Source of the DNA: Nemertoderma westbladi
Taxonomy: Eukaryota; Xenacoelomorpha; Nemertodermatida; Nemertodermatidae
Assembly (NCBI GenBank): GCA_032718475.1
Contig: JAUCBJ010002397.1
Coordinates: 1-29,447 of the forward strand
Length of the DNA stretch: 29,447 nt
Direction of reading: 5' to 3'
In this document: positions 20,926 to 29,447 of the stretch, piece after piece
Layout of the letters: each line of letters opens with the position of its first letter
Position numbering within the stretch: the stretch's first letter is position 1
The notes under the pieces: model-generated
What the model saw: the letters and a program-made list of their open reading frames with translations, nothing else
The model's database searches: none
What the model was told of the DNA's origin: nothing
Made by a program: the position numbers and the translations under genes

Positions 20926-21655
20926 TCGGCATGCTGCATTGCAGCTGCATTTTTAAGAATGCTGTGCCGGCTTATCGACAAAATTGCACCGCCACAACTC
21001 CCTATCACCCATGACATTTGCTAGATCATCCGCATCTTCAAGGCCAGTGTCCTTTAAGATGCGTCTCAAGAAAGTCATGGGCTGTCCACCATGCTTATTC
21101 ACTCCATGAGGCTGCCAAAGTACAAGATTATGCACTGGCTGGTCCACACGGCGAAAGCAATGTCCTGCAACGCGGACGCGATTTTGTTCAAGTGTCAAGC
21201 TTGGGGGAACCAATGAGACACCTCCAATGTTATATAGTGTCTGGATGGAGATGTGTGCATTGTAATTTACACAGTGAACACAACGTAGCATTCTTGTGAA
21301 TGTGCCATCCAGAGATTTGATGTCCTCAGTAGTGTGAGCCCAGCATGGACTCCCATAGAGGAGTACTGGTACTACTGCTGCTCTAAAAAATCGGAACTTA
21401 TGTTTACTATGAACTGTTGTCTTTCAAATCCTGGAAAGCCTATTCAATGCTGCCCATGCCTTTCACTTACGTATTCGAAGGTCGTCACCTGACAACCGGA
21501 TCCATGATTCCAGGTAACAGAAGTCGTACTCAAACTCAACACATGCTCAAGCATACCAGAACATATATCTTAGTCAACCACAATTATGAATAAGAATGGT
21601 CCAAGGGTGTCTCACTGGAGGACTTTCCATAACACTTCGAATGGTTCTGTGTCAC
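20920..21655 (-). mobile_element. Non-LTR retrotransposon copy with intact 3' end and internal deletion
   Basis: Same family as 18288-19690. On the minus strand, 21291-20953 encodes the C-terminal domain to its natural stop (NAHISIQTLYNIGG, RVAGHCFRR, GGQPMTFLRRILKDTGLED, GDRELWRCNFVDK). The 3' end is GCCGATCCTAGTAGTAGTAG (20920-20939 read in reverse). Upstream, 21300-21555 matches the linker region, then the sequence jumps near 21558 straight to RT sequence equivalent to 19130-19215, losing roughly 280 bp between. The copy stops near 21655. No matching target duplication was found. Confidence 0.85.
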
Positions 21656-21997
21656 CATGCATGTTAATAAATACTAAAGTACTATACAGCAAAACTCTGC
21701 GCATAAAAGTACTAATTTCTTACCCACCCTCAGCAAAATGCTCCAATAAAATGATAAACTAATTATTGTCTGTTCGAGAATGGAATATAATACCTGAAAC
21801 AAATTTATCCGCATAACTTCTGATTATAACTAATCGAAGTATAACTAATCGAGTTAATCAGTATTGATTAATCAGTACATACTTCCAATACCAGCACTTC
21901 CATAACCCTAATACCAGAATACTGCAGTACTGTAATACAATAATAGACGAGGCTGTACGCGCTTACTCGACCTGTGTTGAGTTTCATACGACTGTTA
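21656..21997. other. Noncoding interval upstream of the GST-like sequence
   Basis: AT-rich. A short tandem run ATAACTAATCGA / ATAACTAATCGAG / TTAATCAGTATTGATTAATCAGTA is seen around 21826-21877. No other feature was identified. Confidence 0.45.
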
Positions 21998-21998
21998 T

Positions 21999-22006
21999 TA
22001 TAAATA
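21999..22006 (+). promoter_or_regulatory. Candidate TATA box of the GST-like sequence
   Basis: TATAAATA followed by GGGC lies 62 bp upstream of the ATG at 22068. A pyrimidine-rich leader (22011-22055) lies between, where a start site about 30 bp downstream would fall. The match and spacing are seen. Promoter activity is inference. Confidence 0.4.
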
Positions 22007-22067
22007 GGGCTTCTTTATTTCTTTCTTTCTTTGTTTTCTTGTTATTGTTTCATTGTTTGCATCTAAC

Positions 22068-22600
22068 ATGGCTTCTGATAGTACTAACATAGTATTGTAC
22101 TGGAGTTCAGGGAGTCCACCATGTTGGAGAGCATTGATATCTCTGTTCGAGAAACAGTTGGGCGGGTTTGAATCCAACCTCAATGAATTCTCCAAGAGAG
22201 GCCACAAGTCGCCGGAGGTACTTGCCCTGAACCCCAGGGGACAAGTCCCGACATTCCGGCATGGGGACACCATAGTTAACGAATCGGTGGCCATTTGTTT
22301 TTACCTCGAGAACGTTTTTAAGAATCAAGGAACCAAACTATTACCCGAGTATCACAAGGAGTTAGCAACTGCACTCCAACGAACTCTTGAAGTTCTTTCA
22401 CTTGCTATGAAAGGTCGCGCCGTCGTTTACAAACATCAGGGAATTACCGATGATGAGTTAAAGCAAAGAAGCAGGATTTGTCCAAGGAGTTTGGAGTTTG
22501 GAAAGGTTATCTTAAGTCAGAGTATTTCGGATGTCATGATGTTCCCTCAACTTGCCTATTTTGAATATAATATGATTTATTTGCAGAAGTATATTCTCCT
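22068..22600 (+). pseudogene. Rho-class-like glutathione S-transferase, intronless, broken C-terminal half
   Basis: The ATG at 22068 (context AACATGG) opens a frame with the GST thioredoxin-like domain: LYWSSGSPPCWRALI, KSPEVLALNPRGQVPTF and VNESVAICFYLE, which cover the glutathione-binding turn and conserved ESxAICxYLE helix. This resembles rho-class GSTs of fish and aquatic invertebrates, cytosolic enzymes that conjugate glutathione to electrophiles. The helical domain starts (LQRTLEVLSLAMKGRAVVY) but near 22455 the expected sequence (KAKKQDLSKEF, then VWKGYLKSEYF) moves to another frame, and near 22523 it returns to the first frame as SDVMMFPQLAYFE with about 7-10 residues missing. Similarity ends near 22575. 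The remaining 75 or so C-terminal residues are absent. No intron sites explain the shifts, so a pseudogene, perhaps a retrocopy, is favoured. Confidence 0.7.
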
Positions 22601-22649
22601 GGAAATTTTGCTGAATATTAGTATATTTGTCTGGAAATTTGTATATTAA

Positions 22650-23220
22650 CCTCTAAAATTCGCCGCTGTTTTTTAAGCAATACGTTCTAGAATCAAAATA
22701 CTTTACTGTTATCCAGTAACATTCTAGAATATCACCCTTTCGCGTATAATTTATTAAATTTTGTTCCGAAATATTATTTAGCTATTATTTTGTATGGTAA
22801 GCATAGCAAGTGGGAATTTTCTAAGCATCTAACGATAGCGAAAGTGTTAATGCTATATTTATAGTTTACTATAAGCCGTTGGTGTTACACATCATAACAA
22901 CAAGAGGCAGTTTATTTGTTAAATAATTCTAAAACGATGCTCGAAAAAGGTTATTAAATGAATTTGAGTTGAGCTGTTAAATCAATTGTTAACTGGTTTG
23001 TAATAGAAATTATGGTTTTGTTCAGAAAATGACATACGGAAATCATCATGGATTGAAATTGAAATCCGTTACGATAGGCTTATTCTCTCCAAAATCAGCA
23101 GCACAAAACGTGAGGATTAAGTTTAGCTATTCCAACTCCATCCCAGTTCCACCTTGCGTAGCAGTGCTTTAAATATATAATTTTTTGTAGTACAATCCAT
23201 TACTAGCTAGTATAATATCA
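22650..23220. other. Noncoding interval, nothing recognised
   Basis: AT-rich sequence with no further GST exon, repeat or RNA gene visible. Confidence 0.45.
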
Positions 23221-23239
23221 TAATATTTCCCATTTTTCG

Positions 23240-23520
23240 GCTAATTGTTTTTCAATACAGGTTTTCTGGGGCGCAAAATACATTGGAAAATATTTAAAAA
23301 TGATATGATTACTATAAATGGCTGTTTAGTCCTCTCTGCATAGGAAAAAAATGAAAAAAACAAGTAACCAGCGCTTTTCAGTTAGAACACAAAACTTTTA
23401 ATTCACATATACGATGCTATAAATTCACATTTTCAGGTTTTCGAAGGCGCTGATTCTAATGGAATACATTTCTAATATGCCAGATCATTGCTACTTGTAT
23501 TTTTCGGCGTAATTTGGCAA
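23240..23520 (-). repeat. Inverted, diverged copies of the 23524-24100 repeat unit
   Basis: Around 23437-23520 the plus strand carries CAGGTTTTCGAAGGCGCTGA, then ATTCTAATGGAATAC, CTACTTGTATTTTTCGGCG and AATTTGGCAAATTTTGGTGC, which are the reverse complements of unit landmarks (GTATTCCATTAGAAT, CGCCGAAAAATACAAGTA). A weaker second copy begins with CAGGTTTTCTGGGGCGC near 23262. Confidence 0.6.
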
Positions 23521-23523
23521 ATT

Positions 23524-24100
23524 TTGGTGCTAGCAACAAATTTCGTACCCATCACCAAAAAGTACAAGTTTGCGATGTCCAGTGCTGTTTTTATTGATTC
23601 CATCGGATTCAGGACCCTCATAAACCCGTATAACGCAAGAAACAAGATGATGCTATCTACTGATCAATTTGCTTATTTCAAAAATTTGGTGCTGGCACAT
23701 CAATTTTCACCCACCGGCGAAAGATACAAGTTTGAAAACTCTTATGAAATTTTTAATGATTCCATTGAATTCAGAACCTTCACAAAACCGTATAACGCAA
23801 GATTAATTGATATATTTGGTGGTTTTCATAATTTGGTGCTAGCATCACATTTTGCACCCACTTCCGAAAAATACAAGTTTGAGATATCTAGTTCGATAAT
23901 TATATATTCCATTGAATTTAGAACAGCCATAAACCTTTAAAACGCAAGAAATAAATTTTCGCAAGCAATTTTATCTTTTGAATGGATTTTCAAAATTTCG
24001 TGCTAGCACCAAAATTTGCACCAGCACCGAAAATTACAAGTTTGATACGCTTGGTGCAACTCGTATATATCCCATCGAAACCAGAACCCAAAAAACCAAT
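23524..24100 (+). repeat. Irregular tandem repeat, 147-164-bp units, four copies
   Basis: Units start with TTGGTGCTAGCA-like sequence at 23524, 23686, 23833 and 23997. Shared landmarks in order are TTGGTGCTAGCA, CACCCAC..CGAAA.ATACAAGTTTGA, ATTCCATTGAATTCAGAAC and AACCGTATAACGCAAGA. The array runs straight into the dispersed repeat at 24060-24412. The first three units are open in one frame from 23488 to 23940 and give an imperfect protein repeat (YKFE.S, DSIEFRT, PYNAR). No protein family is recognised, so I record it as DNA repeat rather than gene. Confidence 0.85.
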
Positions 24101-24412
24101 TGCTAACACCAAAAAAGCCGGTGTAAATCAAAAATAGAAATGGTACGTATCATATTTATGAAATGTGATATGCAAAAAACGTCTCAAAAAAAGTGCCAAA
24201 AGTAGGGTTAAGAAATGGTGCTATAACTCGAGAACTACCCAATATTTTTGAAAACGGTTTTCACTACTAGGAAGACAATCGATTTTTAGCAAAAGTCATA
24301 AAATTTCAGAATCCAAACTGCGTTTGTTTCAGAATTATAATAAAAAAACCACGGGATTGGGACATTTTGACCCCCCCCCCCCCCCCCCCCCCGGGTTTAA
24401 TAGGGTTAAGTG
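24060..24412 (+). repeat. Dispersed repeat, copy 2, with internal C22-G3 tract
   Basis: Second copy of the repeat at about 505-885, same strand. It contains GCCGGTGTAAATCAAAAATAG, GGTGCTATAACTCGAGAACT, CTGCGTTTGTTTCAGAATTA, AAAAAAACCACGGG, then 22 C (24371-24392) and GGGTTTAATAGGGTTAAG. It is fused to the tandem array on its left. Confidence 0.8.
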
Positions 24413-24630
24413 ATTTGTTGGTACTAGAGGAAAGCTGGGGCGTGCAAGGATTCCAAATATGTAATATTTGAATTTGGTGCAACGGTGTTAACGGAGAGTA
24501 ACGGACAGTTATACGGTTATTCGAATGTTGCATAAGTGATTAAATAATAAACATATATTTGTTTCAACAAATAATAACCATAAAAAAATGAGATAAGGTC
24601 AGTTAGGCCGAAACGTACGTACAGCGCTAG

Positions 24631-24777
24631 TTACAAACCCGGCGACGTGCTTCCCATTTTTTCAATTTCTGAACAAAACAATATTGATCTGTGGTGGCTG
24701 GAGGATGGCGCCTCTTTGGCCTGCCCACACCTCCGTAAATCACTCAGTTCCGATGGTACATTACTGCACAAACTGGC
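24631..24777 (+). CDS. Candidate internal exon, family not recognised
   Basis: An open 147-bp segment lies between an AG (GCGCTAG ending at 24630) and a strong donor GC|GTAAGG at 24778. It is phase 2 at both ends and divisible by three. The translation includes YKPGDVLPIFSISEQNN, then IDLWWLEDGASLACPHL and LSSDGTLLHKL. The W...DG...L.C and SSDGTL pattern is faintly like immunoglobulin-type domains, but this is a guess. The acceptor has a poor pyrimidine tract, and no partner exon was found. It could be a relic exon. Confidence 0.3.
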
Positions 24778-24784
24778 GTAAGGG

Positions 24785-27010
24785 GAAAAACCACAATAAT
24801 TTTTCGCTCTTGTGCCTTATTAGTTTTTTAGATTTTATTGACAAATTTGATGGTGGTCTTAAAGTTGTATTATATATGAATAATGCTCATCGGTAAAGAA
24901 AAATTAGGCTAAATTTAAAAAAATCAATAGTTGTTATTTTTGTTGTATATATAATATTTACGGTAATTAATTATTACAAAAAAACATATTGTATCTTGTC
25001 ATTCATTATTATGACAAACAAAAAAGCATGGTGCAACTTAACAAATTGATCACTTTAATATTATTTTTTTAAACAATGTAGATATATCGCCGTTTATAAA
25101 TTTGAAATCGGTGCTCTTCCCATTGGAGTAATAGTTGAACTCACCAACAGATCACTCACCCCTTCCCCAGAGCACCTACAAACGTATATGTTTTGTTTTT
25201 GTAAATAAATTTAGCCATGCAGTACACAATTCCTTCACCTCATTAGAGAATAATTACTAAGTACATTTTGTGGAATAAATCATCATGTAATTAAATTACA
25301 CTGTGAAAACCATAGTGGGGATATCAAATAACAAATATAGGGCGTTTCTCAATTTTCCTCATAAATAGTGTGTTTTGACCAGGGGGGTTAAGTCTAAGGA
25401 GGTTTTTGTATGCCGAACTTTGGCAACGTAAAATAAAAAATCAATAAGGTATGTTATAGTTATGTTATATGGTGAATTTGTTGTCCTAGTGATTGGTTGC
25501 ATTAGTAGGGCCTACACCTACTCGGAGAGGAAACCATTGAAAAAATTTAATCCAAGAAAAGGTTTGTTATTTACAGATTCATAACATGTCCATTGCACGT
25601 GCTTCTCAAATAATGCCCACAAACAGGAAAGAGTAGAGTATGCCCTTAGCCCTTGTGTTTTTGCAGAGTATTCCCTTTTTAAACAGTTGATATCGTCAGG
25701 ATGTAAGTAAGTGCAAAATCTGCAGCAGGGTAAACAAATCTTGATTAAAATCCCATCCCACCCCATTATAAGTTCTATCGAAGTGAAATATCCCAAGGCC
25801 ACTTAAACGAAACAACTCAAGAAAACTAAGGAACCTCATATGAAACATAGATTAATCCTATAAGAAACAGTTCTTCATAGCCTTTGGAAAAGAATCCATA
25901 GTTTTTTCCAATTAATCTCCTGAAATTAAAAAGCAGCCTCTTCACTTTGCAAAGTATGTTTCTTCACTAAATGTCACTTCATGAGCACATCTCATGGCTC
26001 TAGCATTACATCGTGTTCTCTAGGGAAATTATTTCCTAATTAATCTTAGATATACGATCCAAAAGACAAAAATCTATAAGCATTTATGTAATTCCTTAAA
26101 GACGAACTGCCATTTGTGTATAGGTGTGGTTATTCAACCTACAGATTATGTCGGATCATGCTGCTTGTTACATTAATCTTCACCTTCATACCATACATAA
26201 TCACATACATAATTGAACAGAAAATAGCAACAATATTCAGACTACAATACAATAATCCCAACAATCAAACTTTAAATCGTATTATGCTAATATTTCTATA
26301 GCAAAGTCGGATACTTATCAATGGACAAACACGCAATAGTAATTTTGACGGACTGGAATTGTTTATATCTGGTAATGAGGTAGTGGTATGTGTCCAGGCC
26401 ATTCCAACACTTACAATAGAATCAACAGCACCCTTGAAAACTTATATATCTATAAAAATATAGTATGTCGGCATGATTTTTAAATATTTGTGTGACTTGC
26501 CTACCCAATGTTCCACAAAGTGGAACTACTATACAAGCAGTTTAGGCCATTCGAAACATTGTGACAATCGAATCAGCTAATCCCGCCTTCCATTAAATAA
26601 CTATCACTATTACTGAGACTACCTGAACCTTACGACCATTTTTGTGATTTAGGGAAATTAAATTTGCTGTGAAGTGTGTAGAGAAACTTTACATATTTTC
26701 ATTCATAACACATGTATCGTATATTATATATCATATTGCCTGATTTTTCCGTTATATTTCCATTACATGAATTCCACAAACAAAGTACCCCTATTTCAAG
26801 GAAATGGAGACTAAATGAGATTTAGTTCAAAATAGTAATAACCCATTATTTTTTTGTGTTTTTTCTAAAGGTTGTTGATCCTCAAAAAAATTGTTATTTC
26901 GAAAGTTGTTCAAAAGTTCGAGAAGAGGATTTTATTTGAAAAGGATCTTCTTCTCACTAATATTTTTTAAATGGAATTAATTAATCTAACTTTTTTTCAC
27001 TAATTACCCG
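24785..27010. other. AT-rich interval without recognised gene
   Basis: About 2.2 kb with no supported feature. A 94-codon minus-strand frame (25802-25518) is Cys-rich but matches no family I know. A 61-codon plus frame at 26116 is low complexity. Confidence 0.45.
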
Positions 27011-27016
27011 AAAATA

Positions 27017-27125
27017 GTTTAAAAAAGTCTTTTTTTAACTAATTTTTGTGGAAAATTTGTTTAAAAAAGTCTTTTTTAAACTAATTTTTGTGGAAAATTA
27101 GTTTAAAAAATTATTCTTTTGACTA
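27017..27125. repeat. 42-bp tandem repeat, about 2.5 units
   Basis: GTTTAAAAAAGTC begins at 27017 and 27059, and the unit starts again at 27101 with a variant. Each unit ends AACTAATTTTTGTGGAAAA. Within a unit, GTTTAAAAAAG and CTTTTTTAAAC form an inverted pair, so single strands can fold. Confidence 0.9.
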
Positions 27126-27175
27126 ATTTTGCTTACTGAACAACTAGCTCACGTCACACAGCATTCCTTAGTACA

Positions 27176-27345
27176 GTACCGGCACCGGTACTTGTACACG
27201 GTAACACAGAAGGCCTAGTACTGTCTGACTGCACAGTACTATCTGACTGCAATTGGTGCCACCTGTCACAGATGTCATAGATAGACCTGTCTCATCCTCA
27301 GATCGTACTGAATGGCTGTTAGCAGTACCGGTAGTACTGTAGGCC
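27176..27345. repeat. AGTACT-rich segment with 18-bp direct repeat
   Basis: AGTACTGTCTGACTGCAC at 27217-27234 is repeated with one or two changes at 27235-27252. Around it lie GTACCGGCACCGGTAC (27176-27191) and GCAGTACCGGTAGTACTGT (27322-27340), near-palindromes built from the same words. AGGCCTA occurs at both ends (27211, 27341). Confidence 0.7.
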
Positions 27346-27394
27346 TAAATATAATTTTCAAATGGTTCCAATCTATAGAGTTGCTGTAACGTAC

Positions 27395-27535
27395 CTGAAA
27401 GTTTCCACAGCGTTAACTAGGTAAAAAAGCTTAACATTTATGGGGTTTCAAAAGGTTGAAATGTTCCACAGAGTAAAAGATTTCACATGATAAAATGCTC
27501 CACATGCCTAATAATTTCACAGGGTAAATGATTTG
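27395..27535. repeat. Degenerate TTCCACAG/GTAAAAGAT tandem repeat
   Basis: Words such as TTTCCACAGCGTTAAC, GTTCCACAGAGTAAAAGA, TTTCACATGATAAAATG, CTCCACATGCC and TTTCACAGGGTAAATGA recur about every 18-20 bp. It is a diverged minisatellite. A longer gap lies near 27430-27455. Confidence 0.6.
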
Positions 27536-27633
27536 AAGTTACGGTATATTCAGGACAACATGTTCAGTATTATTATTATTATAAATTATCAACATCTATG
27601 TGCAGTAAATACTATAGGTATAGTTGTTAATAA

Positions 27634-28111
27634 TTAACCCTTTGGGTACTAACTCGTTATTATTGCCCGGATTGTCCGTCGAAACCGTCTTTATGCATTG
27701 GTTGTGCAGCCACTTGGCACAAGGAGTTTGTTCATTAGTTACGAAATTATACTGTTCATTCATAATGATGTGTATATATATAATATATACATATATGCAA
27801 TTATATATTAATAGTATTTTATATTATATAATAATGATACCATACCGATGCATGATAATAATAAAAATTATTATATTTACATTTTAATAATATTTGCATG
27901 AAAATTTCATATATTCATATATACTATATATATATATATATATATAAATTTATATAATATATATATCGTGTATATGATGTTTATAAATGTAATTACATTT
28001 TTTAACTCTAAATGGATTAATATTACTAGTATAATCGCATTTTTTCATATATATTTTCTTTTGGCGCCTGGGTGTCCAATTTTGGAGAAGTTTTAGTACC
28101 CAAAGGGTTAA
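27634..28111. mobile_element. piggyBac-like MITE with TTAA ends
   Basis: CCCTTTGGGTACTAA at 27638-27652 and its exact reverse complement at 28093-28107 form 15-bp terminal inverted repeats. Each is bounded outside by TTAA (27634-27637 and 28108-28111), the target duplication of the piggyBac superfamily, whose ends typically start CCC. The 470-bp interior is AT-rich, contains long TA runs (27771-27800, 27920-27965) and no transposase, so it is nonautonomous. Confidence 0.85.
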
Positions 28112-28394
28112 TATTATTGTAATTAATTATCACGAGAATTGAACAGCCCAGTCCCACCCACTGATAGTGATCCAATACAAAAAAATAAACATAGTTAATG
28201 CTCTTTTTTTTGCTTGTAGTGTACATACAAATGTAGGCCTAGTTTACAGTGGCTCCAAACGTCTTAAGGTGGTGAGTGAGCTGACAAATTTGAGTATGGA
28301 GCATTGATGGGTGTGAAGATTCAATGTGGGTTGTTTGATTATACATAGTAGGTTCCAGTATAAATACTGTAATTAAACATTGTTATTATTCCTA
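28112..28394. other. Noncoding interval, nothing recognised
   Basis: AT-rich sequence with a T-tract near 28204-28211 and TAGGCCTA at 28235. No gene is seen. Confidence 0.4.
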
Positions 28395-28395
28395 C

Positions 28396-28448
28396 CTGCT
28401 TTAATCAGTCTCTTCAGTTGTTCGTATCTTCTTCCAACAATTAATTTC
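28396..28448 (-). CDS. Candidate short internal exon, family not recognised
   Basis: On the minus strand, acceptor ATTGTTACAG (AG at 28450-28449) is followed by a 53-bp open segment and a donor AG|GTAGGA (28395 downward). The translation KLIVGRRYEQLKRLIKAG is basic, helix-like and reads like real protein. The exon starts after codon position 1 or 2 depending on its partner, and no partner was found. The intron acceptor has a moderate pyrimidine stretch. Confidence 0.35.
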
Positions 28449-28454
28449 CTGTAA

Positions 28455-28960
28455 CAATATACCGATTGAAGAATGAATAATTATTTATTTGCAATGTTAT
28501 AGGTGAGTGGGAGTATATATACGACAGCAGATGCCGGGGAACAGTAACTGGCATGTGATTGGATAATAAATGATTATATATTATAATGCATCATCTTGAA
28601 GATTCAACTACAACTGGTGCCTACCATATGGATGGATGTTTGGTATTTTAGAGTTAGAATTTGGATGAGGCTCTGTCTACCTGCCATACAACATTAGCAT
28701 TTCAGAACACTGAATAAGACAACATGGCCTATGCCATTTAAATTACGTGCCCATTACGAATTTTCAAAGGGTAATTATTTATTTAATGGGTATTTATAAT
28801 TCAAAACTGCTGACATTTGAAAGTGCATACAAGTCAATCCTAAACGAAAGGAACAGGTTACAGTGGAAGGCTACTACTAGGTTGAGCACGAAAGTACTCG
28901 GACAATGGAAATGAGATCCTCCCAGGCTTCCTGATTCTCTATAGTTGTCGCAATTTCGTT
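28455..28960. other. Noncoding interval, nothing recognised
   Basis: No supported coding, RNA or repeat feature. Confidence 0.4.
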
Positions 28961-28967
28961 TCTCCAA

Positions 28968-29217
28968 AGTTCAGGTCCACATTGGTCTAGTGGTTATATT
29001 TGAATTTACATCTCACGGAGGTCGTGGGTTCAGGCCAGGGCAGGTCTCGTTTCCGCAAGCATGCTTTTACTGGACTAGCCAGGGCGCATCTCTGCAATGC
29101 ATCCTTAAGTAGTACTGGAGTTTCCTCTTGGGTGTATAGTTATGGAGGGGCAGCACTGGAAATAAGACAATGTGCGTAATCTGCCCTAACGGCCGATGAA
29201 AATTTACTTTACTTTTA
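28968..29217 (+). mobile_element. tRNA-derived SINE
   Basis: A-box-like TGGTCTAGTGG (28983-28993) is followed 33 nt later by B-box GGTTCAGGCC (29027-29036), the Pol III promoter layout of a tRNA-derived head. The body (AGTACTGGAGTTTCCTCTTG, GGGGCAGCACTGG) continues to CTAACGGCCGATGAAAATTT and a TTTACTTTACTTTTAC tail. It is transcribed rightward and mobilised by a partner LINE in such families. The CTAACGGCC word also occurs in the direct repeats near 1040 and 1400. Confidence 0.65.
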
Positions 29218-29447
29218 CAGTATCCCCTTCAAGTTCGTTTATGTCAAAGGCGGTCGTCCATGGCAACATGTACCTTGTGTTGGTTGCAATAAAAAAAACT
29301 GTTATGACTTCATGTTGACTTCTCCAGTAATGCCACTTAATCGTAGTCTGCGTTCATGCAGAGTAGTTGATAAAGGTGGTATTGTAACACCATAAAGATC
29401 TGCGATTGTCAAATGTTCTCTAGCTGAAGTTTAGTGCTGACCTTCAC
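29218..29447. other. End of window, nothing recognised
   Basis: No open frame with a known domain and no repeat match. Confidence 0.4.

Noticed and set aside
25518-25802. Minus-strand 94-codon frame with several cysteines
   Set aside because: No recognisable domain, no start context or partner exon. The Cys spacing does not match a known finger. It may deserve a homology search but cannot be supported here.

Overview
The window reads as nuclear DNA of an animal, most likely an aquatic invertebrate. It is AT-rich, has no bacterial-style gene packing, holds an intron-split receptor gene, and is dominated by decayed mobile elements, simple repeats and minisatellites. A rho-class-like glutathione S-transferase, a histamine H3-like receptor, an endonuclease-domain retroelement family that I associate with marine invertebrate genomes, and the recurrent motif AGGCCTA all point the same way. 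The species cannot be fixed from sequence alone.

Host genes. Three minus-strand exons (15464-15684, 7783-7881, 6113-6330) join with matching phase-2 junctions into the first half of a biogenic-amine GPCR: extracellular N-terminus, TM1, TM2, TM3 with the amine-binding Asp and a DRY box, and TM4. TM5-TM7 were not found and probably lie beyond the low-coordinate end. Intron 1 is about 7.6 kb and is packed with repeat debris. On the plus strand at 22068-22600 there is an intronless GST copy behind a TATA box. Its N-terminal domain is intact and its C-terminal domain is broken. Two further exon-like segments (24631-24777 plus, 28396-28448 minus) have good splice sites but no recognised family.

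Mobile elements. One non-LTR retrotransposon family with the same C-terminal domain and a TAG-rich 3' end occurs at least six times (4218-4292, 11240-11486, 11712-12335, 16190-16545, 18288-19690, 20928-21655), with a possible seventh scrap near 17400. The copy at 16190-16545 is flanked by an exact 13-bp target-site duplication. The copy at 18288-19690 keeps most of a reverse transcriptase. Other elements are a GC-rich ORF with a CCHC finger and restriction-like-endonuclease pattern (2478-3263), a Gypsy-like gag/protease fragment next to a 94-bp foldback (20341-20617), a 470-bp piggyBac-like MITE with TTAA ends (27634-28111), and two tRNA-derived SINE-like units (about 1213-1325 and 28968-29217).

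Repeats. These include a 28-bp GC-rich minisatellite (5650-5941), pentameric ATAAT arrays (13196-13460, 13783-13895), an irregular 147-164-bp tandem array open in one reading frame through three units (23440-24100), a dispersed repeat with an internal C22 tract present at both ends of the window (about 505-885, 24060-24412), a CTACGCGTAG palindrome cluster (20061-20196), and inverted clusters of a TTCGAAGTGTTGACATGG motif (1546-1618, 3630-3786) that bracket the endonuclease ORF. That bracketed 2.2-kb segment and the in-frame tandem array are the least explained parts of the window.
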